Assembly: GCA_002286715.1 (NCBI GenBank)
Contig: NSJX01000038.1
Coordinates: forward strand, 186,001 to 250,000
Length of the DNA stretch: 64,000 nt
Direction of reading: 5' to 3'
DNA from: Dentipellis sp. KUC8613
Taxonomy: Eukaryota; Basidiomycota; Agaricomycetes; Russulales; Hericiaceae
Shown: positions 12,399-28,154 of the stretch, one piece after another
Position numbering within the stretch: position 1 is the stretch's first letter
Layout of the letters: every line of letters starts with the position of its first letter
Notes under the pieces: model-generated
What the model was told of the DNA's origin: nothing
The model's input: the letters and a program-made list of their open reading frames with translations, nothing else
Database searches by the model: none
Made by a program: the position numbers and the translations under genes

Positions 12399-13003
12399 AG
12401 GGTTTTTATTTATTTATTCATTCGTTTTATTTTCGTGTGTGCTCTGCTCAGGATATCGCCCGGACTTTATATTTATTGCTCACGGTAGTCGCTCGTTTGT
12501 TCTCGTTGTCATTCATTCATGGTCTAGGTCTCATTCGCTCGTTCATGTACTTATTTGCAGAGACTGTAGGTCTGCTGTAATCCGGGTTATATATGCTACG
12601 TCTACGTCTAGCAACGTCGTAATCTGCGCCCCAGCTGAGCGTGCTGCCCAAAAGTCCAAAAGTAGCCGAACGCGAACCCAGGCCACCGCGTGCGCATCGA
12701 ACGCGAGATGAGATGATATTACGAACAACTTGTACGTGGAGCACTAGAAGATACACCGTACACACAGCAACTACAACAGCGGCAGACAGGACCGACCGAC
12801 AGACACCATCTACAATGCTTCCTGAGACGCAAAAAAATAACAAAAATATTAGTATGAGTAGATACCCGCCTGCACGACGAGGACGAGGACGAGGACGCCG
12901 TGTGTATGTATAATTGGAAGCGCGCAGGCGAAAAGACAGGTATCGGTATCACGAGTCCGTCTCGCGTCTCGACGCAGGCCGGGGGCGGGGGACCACCAGC
13001 GAG
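12399..13003. other. Convergent 3' region
   Basis: The 605 bp between the stop of the membrane-protein gene (plus) and the stop of the kinase gene (minus). AT-richer than the flanks with scattered stops in all frames; no coding potential seen. Confidence 0.7.
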
Positions 13004-16850
<3,847 letters not shown>

Positions 16851-19622
16851 ATGCCGGTGGCCCAAGAGCGACCAGAGTACGTTCCGCCCTTTGTCTTCTT
16901 TACTGCATGAATGCGGCTGAACACCCGCAAAGCACTCCCGATTCACCCCTAGAGTACTTGGACGATGTCGGCTATCGCTCAGCCTCCAACTCGTCCGAAG
17001 GCAGCTTCGTGGACAAAGACACGCACTACAGGTACGCCGTGCCCATGCCACGCACCGCATCCTGCCTCTTACACCCACTCCTCCCGCAGCTCCAGCACGA
17101 GCCGCCGAGTGCTCACGCAGGTCCTCGCGCGCAAGGAGCGCGATGCAAAGCAGATGAACCAGCTCCTGCGCCTCGCATTCGGGAAGCTCGACCAGGAGAC
17201 GCAGCGTGCGCTCGACGCCGAGCGCCGCGCCTCCGAGTGCCTCGTGCGCGCGCGACATGCGCTCGACGCGCGCGCGCTCGCGGAGCAGGACGCGCAGCGC
17301 ACCAAAGAGGAGCTGGGCATGTACAAGGTCCAGCTCGAGCAGGCGCAGCGCGAGATATTCCGCGCGCAGGAGATCGTGGACAACGCGGAGGTGCGCATCC
17401 GCGAGGCGGAGGAGGACGCGGCCAAGGCGCGCAGTGTGGCGCGCAGGCTGAAGGAGGAGCGCGCGGTGCAGAGTGCGCGGGAGGAAGGGCGCAAGGAGGG
17501 CTGGCGGGACGGCATGCGGCGGGGGTGGAGGATTGGATACGAGGAGGCGCTGGAGGAACAGAGGGCGCATGACTCCCGGATGCGGCCTCGCCCACGACGA
17601 GGCCTGCAGGACGTCCTGTTCGAGGACGATGACTCCACGGAGGATGACGAGCCTTCTCCAGAAGACGAGGAAGAGGAAAGCAGCTCCGGGCAGACGTCGT
17701 CATTGGTCAACGTGCCTTCTCGCGGCGTGCCCGAGTATGTCCATTCCCGGTCTCCCCAAACCAGCATGCTAACGGCACCTTCCCTGCCCAGAATCGCAAA
17801 TGGCTCCCGCTTTGTCCCCGACGTCGCACCACACGCGCCCGCCCCGCCTCTCCCGACAGTCACCACGCCCTTCCGCTCTCCCTCCCCTGGCGTTCAGTAT
17901 GTCATGGATCCGAGCCGCTACGCACGTGCTCCCAGCCGCCATCGCACCCCGGAGCCATCACGGCATCGCACACCTGAGCCTCCCCGACACCGTACGCCCG
18001 AGCCGTCTCGCCACCGCACGCCGGAACCGCGCTATGTGCAGTCGTCTCGACGCTACGGCGACGACGAGCCCATCCCCGTCCCCAGCCGTCCCCGAACCTC
18101 CTCCAACGCAACGCGTCCAGCAGCACCCTCGCGGCCATTCACACCACGCAACGCCAACGCAGCGCCCGAGACGATCCACCCCATCCCCGTCCGCAACACC
18201 TCGCCCTCCGTCTCGCACCGCCCCATCTCCATACCTCCCGACGGCTGGATCCCGCATATGCAAACGACCGATGACGGGCATGCCTCCATCTTCATGCCGC
18301 CGCCGCACGAGCTCTCGCCCGTCCGCCCGCCGCAGGAATCGTTCGTCATCGTCCCAACACCCGAGAACGGCAGCCCGAACGCCGCGACGGGCCTCAGCCT
18401 GCACGACGCCTCCGCCTCCGCGCCCGTGCCCGTCCCACCGCCGGTCCCCACGCAAGTCCCCGCGCCGAGCTCCCGCAGCCACTCGACGCAGCCGAACCCG
18501 AACGCCGTCCGTAGCAGAGACTTCGCGTACGGCGGCGCGCCTGGAGTGCCGCCCCCGGTCGCACCGGCGCTGTCGAGCCACTCCCGAGGTTCGACGCACC
18601 TTTCTGAGTATGAGCTCCTTGCGCCCGTGGACCAACCCCTTCCTAGACCCTCGCGCGCGGCACGCGTAGAAGACGTCGAAGACGAGGAGCCGGCTGGCCC
18701 GGCGCGTCCGCCGTCGCGCGTGCGCGGGCAGACCCCCGTGCATCAGGACGTAAGTCCCCACACTGATCTCACCACACGCCGTCGTGCTCATGCTCAGACC
18801 CCTCTGATAACCGTCCACACGCATACAGCGCAACCGTGAGCCCCCGTTCCGCCGTGGACCCCGACCCCCGAGAGACATCGTGTTCCCCGCACCCCTCGCG
18901 CCGGCTGTTGAGCAGCTCGTGCGCCCGCCATCCCGCCAGCAGGGCCAGAGGTACGCGCCGCCGCGGCAGCGGTCAGACTCGTCCCCGGAGGAGGAGCGCC
19001 CGCGCGGGCGGCCACAGCGCTCGCGCACGGCCTCCAGCGGCGTGCCCGGCATCAGCGTCGAATCTCCCGTAAGAGCCTCTCTCCTCCTTCCCTCTCTCCT
19101 TCCTACCCCCACCCTTACCCCTGCCCTGTGCTCCACGCCCGGCGTGCCGCTGACCCCGCCCCCGCCCGCCAGTCGCCCGAGAACTCGCCCTCGTCGCCCG
19201 CCCAGACGAATATCACGGACCGCACGCTGCTCAGCCCAGACAACGTCCCGCAGCCACTGCCCGAGAGCGCGTCGCGCGACGCCTCGCCGAGCCGCTCGCT
19301 GCCGCACCTCGCCAACTTCGCCGCGTTCCCGCCCAACTTCGTCCCGGACAGCCTCTCTCCTTCTGTCCCCACCCAGCCTCTACAACCCCGCGCGCGCACG
19401 CCGTCGCGCAGGCGCACGCGGACGCCGGGCCCGACGTACGCGACGGCGCCCGTGCCCCAGGGCGTCGTGTACCCCGCGTCGCCGCTGGACGGCGTCGCGC
19501 CCGCGGAGATCAAGCCGGCGGAGGCGCAGGAGCGCCCGCTGTCCCCGCTCAGCGATGGCATTTTTGGCCGCCTGGCGCGCCCGCCGCGCCTGCCGTGGCG
19601 GAGGCATACGAGCACCAAGTGA
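16851..19622 (+). CDS. Coiled-coil protein with a long disordered Pro/Ser-rich tail
   Basis: Six exons: 16851-16876, 16933-17031, 17090-17734, 17792-18749, 18829-19068, 19173-19622; 805 residues. After a short acidic N-terminus (DTPDSPLEYLDDVGY) an Arg/Glu/Ala-rich coiled coil covers about residues 50-195, including RKERDAKQMNQLLRLAFGKL and ending with EEGRKEGWRDGMRRGWRIG. An acidic Ser/Glu/Asp block follows, then a long low-complexity region with four copies of an eight-residue PSRHRTPE unit and many Ser-Pro/Thr-Pro sites that could be phosphorylated. No catalytic domain is present. It is likely a structural or adaptor protein; I do not recognise a named family. The fourth intron (17735-17791) is 57 nt with GTATGT, GCTAAC and CCCAG signals and stays open if retained. 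Confidence 0.75.
17931..18028 (+). repeat. Four 24-bp coding repeats (PSRHRTPE)
   Basis: Four in-frame 24-base units in the coiled-coil gene give PSRHRTPE, PSRHRTPE, PPRHRTPE and PSRHRTPE. Third-position changes among the copies suggest selection on the protein rather than a very recent expansion. Confidence 0.85.
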
Positions 19623-20126
19623 GCCGCGTTGGCGTTGAACGTCGAGCGCTTGACGAACTGAGTTCTATGCTGTATGCCTTATGCCACGTTATGCTTCATG
19701 CCCCGGGGACGGAGATGGAGATGGAGATGCAACACACTCATCACGCACCTATCGAGTGCATCATTCATGGACTGTATTCATTCATTTTTTCTTTTCTTTT
19801 TCATGCATGCCTCCCGCCCCAGCTGGTCTTCGGAGCTGGTCGAGGCCTCACTCCATTCCACGTCATTGCATTGTATTTGTATCGCATGCATCATTACGAG
19901 CGTCGTATGGACAATTGAAGTAGTACAAGCAGCTTACGCATCATCATGTACAGTATGTGAATCTTAGGACCAGGGCTGGCCATTCCCTGTATGCCATACA
20001 TCCATAGCGGAGATTGTAGCAGTACCGTCGTGACAGATAGAAGAGAGATCAGAACAGATACCAGAAGCCGAAACAATACAGGAACCAGCGACGAACATGT
20101 CGTCTACACACACAAGCAAGCTGGGT
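19623..20126. other. Convergent 3' region
   Basis: 504 bp between the stops of the coiled-coil gene (plus) and rad7 (minus). It includes a T-rich tract near 19785-19802; nothing else is recognisable. Confidence 0.65.
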
Positions 20127-22286
20127 CTACACATAGCTGTGCGACTCAACCCCATAGATAGCGACGCCCCTCTGTACAGATTCCTCAGCTGTTGCACCTG
20201 CCGGCATCTCAGTTCAATAGACTCACCTTCCGCGGACAATTCTCCGTCACATGATTGCACCCCCAGCACTTGATCTCCTCGATCTTCTCACAGCCGTCCA
20301 AAATACCCTTCATGACGAAATCGTTCGCCGCCCTGTGCCATCCGATGTCCAACTTGCGCAACAGCTTCGCTTTCTCGCCGATCATGTTCAGCGACGCCTC
20401 CGTCGTATTGCGCCATCCGTTGATGTTGAGACTCAGGAGCCGGTGCCCCGCGAACGCGAGAATGGCTTCGAGGGTGACGTCGCCCAGCTCCCGGCAGCGC
20501 GCCAGGCTGAGCGAATCGAGGTGCGCGTCCGCGGCGTCCCAAGAGCCGAAGAGCGCTGCGCCGCCCGCGTCCGTAAGGAGCACAAGGCCGTCGAGCGTTA
20601 GTGACGTGAGCCCCTGCGCGTGCGGCTGCAGGCCTTCCTTCAAGAAATCGTCGGACAGCAGTATGTTCCCTGACAGATTCAAGCTCTTGAGGCCTGGCCC
20701 GACGGCGCTCATTAGCGCAATCAAGCCCTCTTCAGAAAGCGAGTGCGATGGGTCAGACAGATCGAGATGGGTAAGGCTTGTCAGTTTTCCGATGTGTTCC
20801 AGGAAGGAATCCTTCATGTTTCCGATTTCCTTCAGCCGAAGCTCAGTCAGGCCGGCGCAACTCTTCACAAGCGCCTGCATGCACTCCAGATCGAAGCGCG
20901 GACTTTGGTGGATCAGGAAGCCTTCGAGGTCGGGGTGCGCTTCAAAGAATCCGACCCACGCCGCGGGGCGCACAAGATAGGGGCCCAGAAGCTCAAGACG
21001 CCGCAGGTTGGGGAGCGCCTTGGACCACGATTGAATGACTTCGTCGTTGATCCGGCCGCAGAAATCGATGCGCAAGCTGGTCAGATTGGGATTAAGGTAA
21101 GCAAGGCTAATCAGAGAGTCAGGAGTAAGGTCTGGGGGCAGATGATCAGAACGGCTGATAGAGTGGGCGAAGAGAGTACGGACTAGTCGCATCGTAGAGA
21201 ATCAGGTCACTGTTCTCGACATTATAGAACAAATTGACGTTCTCCGCCGTTCTGAGGAGAAACGTAAGGATAACGTTGAGATGCGGACTCATTGGGAACG
21301 CACAAGCTTCGATTTCTGCAAAGTGCTCGGATGATCCTATCCAGATTGACAACTCCGATATCTCCAAATGCCTCGACATCGTTGATATGTTTCGAGAGTA
21401 GCTATAGGATTATTGAGGAAGCGAGTTTACTGCGAGAAGAATTCACTATACCTGGACACACAGCGAGACCAGAGACGGAAGCTTCCTTTCCTCATAATGT
21501 GTTACGGTGCGCTTTTCGGCAGCGCTCTTGCGTTTCCGTGGAACTGCTGGCTTCTTGAACGGATCATTACCCCCGGCCTTAGCGCACTTATGGCACAGAA
21601 ATCCTGGCGGCGGATCAGCGGGCATAGTGTATTTGGTCTGCGGTGATCGGCAGCTGAGTATTGAGGTTGACACCACAGCCGCTAAATGAGGAGACATACT
21701 ACTGTGAATTGTTGCTCGCAGCGAGCGCACTTCTCAAAGCTCCCGACCGGCGGCTTCGCGCTAGCATTTGTCCACATCGATTTCGACAGAGCTGTATACG
21801 CATCTTCGTCTTCGTCTTCGTAGTCTTCATCGTCATCTTTCTTGCCCTTCTTCCCTTTTCCCTTTGCCTTACCCTTTTGTTTCGCGTCGGCAGCTTTGCT
21901 AGCCTTTCGCTTCTTAGGCGATGGCTCCTCATCAGTGGCATCTAGGTCGTCGGAAACATAACCTGTAGCACTCTGCATAGTGCCATATCCAACAGGTCAG
22001 GATGAGGGTGCCTTCAATGACATAAAGTTACGCACAGCTCTTCTCGGTCTCGTGTCATTAGCTTCGCCGTCTTCAGCAGCATTTGCACCACTGGGTCCCG
22101 CGACTGGTTGCTCCTCTTCGTTCTGCGGCTGTTGAGCTGTTCGAGCGCGTCTCGCGATGCTCGTTGCTGTGATTCCAGACTCCTGCAAAGACGCGTGAGC
22201 CCCATGACGAACGACATACGCTGGGCACCCACTCTCAGAAAGTCCGTGAGGGCAGAAGTCGGACCTCGGATGTTATTTCTGCTCAT
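20127..22286 (-). CDS. rad7: Nucleotide-excision-repair protein Rad7/Rhp7 (LRR protein)
   Basis: Eight exons: 22286-22233, 22182-22032, 21962-21700, 21637-21452, 21401-21304, 21251-21184, 21131-20227, 20171-20127; 589 residues, close to yeast Rad7. The N-terminus MSRNNIRGPTSALTDFLR is typical of the family. A Lys-rich acidic segment leads to a zinc-binding knuckle with CARC and, after an intron, CHKC. Then the LISKHI-like linker (LLSKHINDVEAFGDIG) and a series of leucine-rich repeats fill the C-terminal half. The tail RGVAIYGVESHSY lies in a 45-nt last exon. With Rad16 and an Elongin/cullin ubiquitin ligase, Rad7 recognises damage in non-transcribed DNA. The donor at 21183 (GTCCGT) is weak but is the only one that keeps phase. 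Confidence 0.92.
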
Positions 22287-22554
22287 GATGGACGTAGCGT
22301 GGAAGTTTCAAGACAGCACAGACAAAAGACTCGAGATGTCCGACGCGACGCGTGGTAAATTAGAAACAAACACGCGCAAACAACGCGCTTGCCCGCGACG
22401 GGCCGGGTACCCCTCTTTTCAGCTCAGTAGTTGGTTTCATTCATACTTCTGCTTTGCTACGACGAAGGAACACTTCTTTTCACCCTATTTATACAGATAA
22501 TCGTACAACCGAAAGCTGTTATCCAAGATTCCTTCTCTGTTCACAAGTCACCGT

Positions 22555-24087
22555 TCACTGCAGGGGGATAACGGTTCGGCCAACGATCTTGGCGTCTCGC
22601 ATGTCGTCGAAAACGCTGCCGTACAAGGTCAGTGAAATAGTATGCCAGTGGCTGTCAACGTACTTATTGATATCCGCCAGCTGCCTTACGTTCACATGCG
22701 GGATCACCTTTTTTCTGGCAACGAGGTCGAGAGCTTCGACCGTATCTTGATAATTGCTGACAGGTGCGGGAAAGTAAGCAATCTGTTGACATCTAGCAAA
22801 AGGACATACCCTAGCAAGTGCCCCACGATGCGAATAGCCTACGACGAGTTAGGACATAAACGAAATGGAGTATCTAGACCATACCTTGGCCATCACGAGT
22901 CCAACTGGGATGCCCCATATGAACTTCTCTGGTACGCCAATCACAACGACTGTTCCCCTCGTGCGTAGATAGTTGATGCTGTCTTCATACGCCTTTGCCT
23001 GTGATCGAGGTGAGAACTCGCTAACGAAAACTGCTATAGATCCCACGTACTGAAGCTGTGGTGATCAGTGCCGCATGCGCGCCCTGTCCGCCACAAATAG
23101 CTATGATGTCTCCGACGAGGTCTTTGGTTTCCTTGAAGTCGACCCACGCTTGGGCGCCGAGCTGCAGACAGGTCTCCTTCTTGTCGTCACCGGTATCTGC
23201 GCGTCGATGAATATCTAGGCTCAAAGGGATGGACGCAAATGACAAACCTATCGCAAGAGCTCGGAGACCAAGTGCCGTGGCATACTGGATCGCTGCAAGG
23301 CAAAAATTGTCAGATTTTTTCTCTGCTTGTCATCGAAAAATGCCGTTACCCAGGTGACCCAGTCCTCCCCCGGCTCCGGGAATCACGACCCAGTCGCTTG
23401 GATAAGTGTTGCTACGCTTCAACGCTGAGTACACCGTCAACCCCTTCAATTCTATGTGAGTCATTGGATCGTCTCAAAGCTTGACATTAACGTACTGCAC
23501 AAAGGACCGGGGCCGCGTGTTCGTCAGAGAGCCCCTCCGGGATCGGGACGACGTGATTAACCCAGGCCACCTGAAGTTCCACGTTAGATCAGCAAACGCA
23601 AAACACGAGAAGAAGAATGCTGGTACCATATATTGACAGAACGTTCCATCCCTTGTGTGTCCCGACAACTTCTTCGACGCGCAAACTATGTCGTACTTTT
23701 CTCAAAACACGGATATCCTGCATGGGAAAGCCACTGACCTGTTTCGTCGCCTCTCCTGCAGAGCTCGCACCTACCGCACGCATATAGGATCCACTTGACG
23801 CCCACTCTCGTTCCTATCTTTACGTCGCCTTCCTGCGCTACGCCCGGTCCTATCGCGACGACGGTTCCAACGCCCTCATGTCCGCCTATGAACGGCACCG
23901 GCGCGTGCGGCCACTCGCCAGAAGCAATATGCAAGTCCGAGTGGCACACACCCGTGCAGTGCATCCGCACCAGGCACTGGCCGGCCTCGAGGTCCTCTGG
24001 CTGCGTAACGGGATGGTCGGTGCGCACTTCCAGAGGCTGGCCCGGCGTGACTATGAGTGCGGCCTTCTGCGTGCGAGGGATAGACAT
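22555..24087 (-). CDS. Zinc-dependent alcohol dehydrogenase (MDR superfamily)
   Basis: Ten exons: 24087-23739, 23685-23627, 23570-23496, 23443-23350, 23292-23248, 23196-23051, 22998-22885, 22838-22810, 22756-22664, 22615-22555; 354 residues, the length of yeast ADH1. Catalytic zinc ligands are Cys48 (GVCHSDLH), His70-Glu71 (GGHEGVG) and Cys160 (APVLCAGLTVYSAL). The structural zinc site is complete as Cys104, 107, 110 and 118, and this spacing fixed the choice of acceptor after 23739. The NAD-binding GAGGGLG lies at about 184-190, and the C-terminus reads VFDDMRDAKIVGRTVIPL. It oxidises primary or secondary alcohols, or reduces the aldehydes and ketones, in the cytosol. It sits 268 bp after rad7 and 638 bp downstream of the flavin monooxygenase on the same strand. 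The substrate cannot be read from sequence. Confidence 0.93.
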
Positions 24088-24725
24088 CTCAAGCGATAGA
24101 ACGGTGAGTGATTGATCTCGGTTCGAGACGAGCAGGAGTGGGTAGGTCTTGGGATTCGTAGCTCACCCACACTGCGCGCTGCTACTTATACTACAACTAC
24201 ACCAATATTGATGCCGTCAGGCTACGCAATGCCCCGACCTGTCACGGACCTTCTGCGTGTCAAGATGGACTGTGGATGGTCGTTCCACGGCCATATCTGG
24301 CCAGTTGGAATCATTTGACTGCTGCCTTTGGTCGGTGGTTCATCACGCACCTGACGATTTCGTTCCCAAACGCAGGAGACATCTGATGGGCGATGCCACC
24401 ACTGACCAGCTTCTACGGTCCTCGTATATTGTCCTTGGGACGTATGCCGGATGCATATCATATACCTCCCAGAAGCATGACCTTCCTGCTCTCAACTTGA
24501 CGCGGCGCGCAGACTAGCATATGATAAAACACAACGGTACAACGCCTACCCACGTAACGAATTTCTCTAGCAATAACTCCGCATCTCCGGGACACCACCC
24601 AGAGATCCCATGACACAGAACATCGGTAATACGTAGCACACCCAGCCAGTGCCCATCCACCCCAAGCGCATGCCCGGCCGTCCAAGGGTACGCCATGTGA
24701 GTGCACCCTGAGAACGCCGCCGCGC
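24088..24725. other. Interval between monooxygenase stop and dehydrogenase start
   Basis: 638 bp holding the monooxygenase 3' end and the dehydrogenase promoter, both for the minus strand. No other gene is seen. Confidence 0.6.
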
Positions 24726-27085
24726 TCAGGTCCTCACGAAGAACGGCCGCCGCAGCACGCCCTGCACGCCTGACCCGAGCCAAGCCCGTCCCGCCGCCCC
24801 CAGCACCACCGCAACAGCGAGCCTGACAATCCACGCCAGCGCCCGGACGCCGCGCTTCACCGGCTGCGCCTTGTCGCCCCGCTTCGTCAGGTAGTCGCGC
24901 CATTGGGGCCGGCGCAGGAGCCACCAGTACCAGATCACGGGCCCTGGGAACGACGAGTGGATCTTGCCGTCGGGGCCGTTGCGGTACCAGGACGCGCACT
25001 TCGACCACACGGACGTCGCGAGGCGGTCCTGGATGTGCGAGTTGTATGCTGTCGTGGCGGATTGCGTCGGCTCGAGGCTGGTCAGCTCGCCGGATAGGAT
25101 GGGCTTGAACAGCTTCAGAGCGTAGTCAAACTGGATAAAAAGAATTACCAGGGGCGTTAGAATGCATCAGCTGGCGGCGGAGGCTGCAAACCCACCTGGA
25201 CCTCCTGCGTGAAGATGACAGAGGCATGACCCGTGGTCGTGTTGGGGCCTAGAAATAACATGAGGCTTACCAACTTGCAAGCGAACGGTCTTCCGCACCT
25301 TGGATCATGAAGAAGTTCGGGAAGCCGGGAACTGTGCTTCCGAGGTAAGCGGTTGGCCCACCCTGGCTGTCCCAATACTCATTCATGGTCTGACCCGAGC
25401 TGCCTCGGATCGTGTATGGGAAGCGGTTCTACGTGGCAGGATGGTTAGAACGTGCTGAGTATCGTGCGAGGACGGACTCACTGTAGTAAAGCCCGTGGCA
25501 TAGATAATGACGTCGAACGGAATGTGTTCTCCTGTCGACCTAGTTTTAGCAGACGAAAAACGAAAAGAACGCTGTTCTGACCTTTCTGCGTGATAATGCC
25601 TGTCTCGTCAAACTTCTCAATTCCATCGCCGGTCAAATTCAGGTTTGGCTGATGCAAAGCAGTCAGGTAGCCCGTGTCGATGATCAGCCGCTTGCAACCA
25701 GGCGCTGCGTTTCGTGAGGAACTTCCATATGACGAGTCTTGTTAGGATATACGTACGGTACTTTGGAATGACAAGGTCGTGATACTTGCTGGGCGCGGTT
25801 CGCTTGACGTAGTTAGTCATATTCTGTATCGATTGAGTGAGCTAGTTAGCAAGCCTCAGAAATCGAAGTTACGGTACCCTTCTCATAAGCTTGCCAATAA
25901 TTCCACCATAGAAATACATGAAGGCATAATTGAGGTCCAGCTAGAAACAAGATGAGCACCGCTTTCCTTTGCATATCAAAAGGCGGGAAACGTACTCGAG
26001 CTGCAATCAAATAGCGATGCAGGCGCATGACGATGGGGAGATGGGAGAATATCCATTTCGTCGCCTCCGAGTAGAGTGGTTTATCCTGGTGTGAGTGGTA
26101 AGTGTGAGTGTGAGCACGATAGTAGGAAGACGAGAACAAGTCATACCCGCTTCATGTACCACATCGGGGTGCGACAGAACTGCGTCACAGTGACAGAGGG
26201 ATCCTTCGCGATGAGCGGCACGAACTGGGTGCTATACGAGTAGTTGTGAGTAGTGTCACGGAGAGCAAGGGCGAAATGCACGTACGCAGAACATCCGTTC
26301 CCAATAACAGCAACGCGCTTCCCTTCCAGCGGCACGTCATGCCTCCAGGTCGCCGAATGGAACGTCGTCCCCTTGAACACCTGCGCATCCTTCAAGCCCG
26401 GGGTGCACGGCTCGGACAGTATCCCCGTCGCCGAGATCACGATGGTCGCCGTGATCTCCCTCCTGTCGCCCGTCTGCGTGTCCTCCGTCGCGATGTGGTA
26501 CACCTGCGCCGCGGCGTCCCAGTCCGCGGACACGACGCTCGTGTCGAACACGCAGTACGAGCGCAAGTCGTACTTCGCGACCAGCCCGAGCATGTAGTTC
26601 TGGATCTCAGGCTGGAAGCCGTACGAGGCGGACCAGTCGGGCTTCAGGTCTGTGGACAGGGAGTACCAGTGGATTGGCACGTCGGACGAACAGCCCTGGA
26701 TCAATTGACATTAGAGCCGAAGAAGCTCGGGCATTGAAATGCAATAGTACCGGGTATGTATTATCCTGGTGTCAGAAGCAAAGTCAGTCGGTTGTCGGGA
26801 GAGTACAGGCAGCGCGACGCGTACCCGCCAGGTTCCCCCAATATCCGAAGCTCTCTCAATGATCTGAAGCGCGGATTATTAGGCAGGGTAAAGCAGACAG
26901 GGATACAGTCGTGTCTTACGACAAAGTCTTCAAAGCCCCATTGTCTCTTCAACCAGATAGCAAATCCCAGCCCGCCAAACCTATGTCATCGCGGTCAGGT
27001 CATCGCTCGCGCCGCACCATACGACCGTGAAGACGCACCCCGCTCCAATAATCGCAATTCGGTGGTTTGATTTAGACGACGCCAT
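24726..27085 (-). CDS. Baeyer-Villiger-like flavin monooxygenase
   Basis: Fourteen exons: 27085-27039, 26980-26920, 26863-26825, 26765-26751, 26695-26286, 26231-26147, 26085-25996, 25940-25878, 25823-25757, 25704-25582, 25531-25482, 25428-25299, 25248-25196, 25130-24726; 545 residues. The FAD-binding GAGFGGLG is at residues 14-21 and GGTWRDNTYPG at 45-55. The fingerprint FxGxxxHxxxW occurs at 161-171 (Phe161, Gly163, His167, Trp171) but is followed by Arg rather than the usual Pro or Asp. The second Rossmann motif [10 protein letters not shown] binds NADPH, and YATGFTT is the late ATG motif. Such enzymes insert oxygen next to a ketone to give esters or lactones, using FAD, NADPH and O2. The C-terminus has a hydrophobic segment ([18 protein letters not shown]) that may tether it to a membrane. 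Exon 4 is only 15 nt. It lies upstream of the alcohol dehydrogenase on the same strand. Confidence 0.92.
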
Positions 27086-28154
27086 GCGGGGTGAGAATCC
27101 GCGTATCGAGTGTGGGGACGCAAGGTATCTCTGCAGTCCAGGGGGCGTCGTCGACAGGACTTATATACCATATTTTGCAGGGCTTGCGGGGGAGGTCAGG
27201 TGCTGGGATAGGCAGGCATGAGAAGTCATTGATGCCGAGCGCACCTGTGGAACCGAGATCCTATTTGCCGTTCCCGTTCTGCCACGATAAGAAGGTCGCG
27301 TACGGGTCACCTGAGTGCGTGCGAGCGGACGAAGAGTGAATATAACACATGCAATTGGGGACAGGTCGCTCCGGATACAGCTCATTCCGGCTTCCCGCAG
27401 CTAGGGACTGTGTAGAGTTTCAATCCTGTTCCGCAAAAAAACCTTTCTGTGCTCGCGAGTCCATGATAGAACTATGGTTTGGCCGCATCTCAAACCGATG
27501 TCCGCGGATGGTTCGTTCCTGCTTGTAATTTGAGTTGGTAATGAGTGCACGAGCCAGGCAACATTCTTGTGCGGCGGTACTGTGGTCAGGAGAGGTCTGG
27601 GTCCTTGTCACCACGTGCACGAACACTTGCTTTCGTGAGGTCTTGTCGTAGTGTATCGAAGCCAATATTGCAATGGAGGATGTCATGGCCGCGTGATACT
27701 AGTGTGTGCGGATTACGCTTTGTGATGACCCCGTAATGACCCTCGGGCATGCAGCGAGCCCGAGCGTCATTCCGCCCTACAATTGCAGACACCGATGTAG
27801 AGCTCACCACCTCGGTGATACCGCATCAGGCGAAGGAGGTGCTCACGATGGAGACTTAATTTTGGTATGCCGGCATGAGATACGAATTGTAAGGGATCTT
27901 CGTCTGGTTGGAGTGCGGATCCACTGGTGGGTTCTGGAGAAGATCGACGAGTGTATCTTTATCTCAAGACACCCCACCAGGAACTCACACTCTCGATAAA
28001 GCGATCCAGTCCTTCACTTGCCCTATTGTCCCCTCCGCCTCCTAGAGAAGAAATATGCTCTGTGTCGAAGTTTTCTCTTTCACGTAATCGCCTGAGATGA
28101 TGTCGACTGTGAGTAGGCCGCCAAAATAAAAAATAACCACATTTACTCAACCTG
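27086..28154. other. Gene-free interval
   Basis: 1.07 kb upstream of the monooxygenase start. It should contain that promoter; I see no exon with convincing coding character and no repeat. Confidence 0.55.

Noticed and set aside
17931..18028. Short regular repeats considered as a CRISPR-like array
   Set aside because: The 24-bp units have no spacers and are in-frame codons of a eukaryotic protein.
23686..23760. Apparent frameshift or premature stop in the alcohol dehydrogenase after CRRGDETG
   Set aside because: A normal 53-nt intron (GTCAGT to CATAG) removes it and restores the four-cysteine zinc site with exact family spacing.
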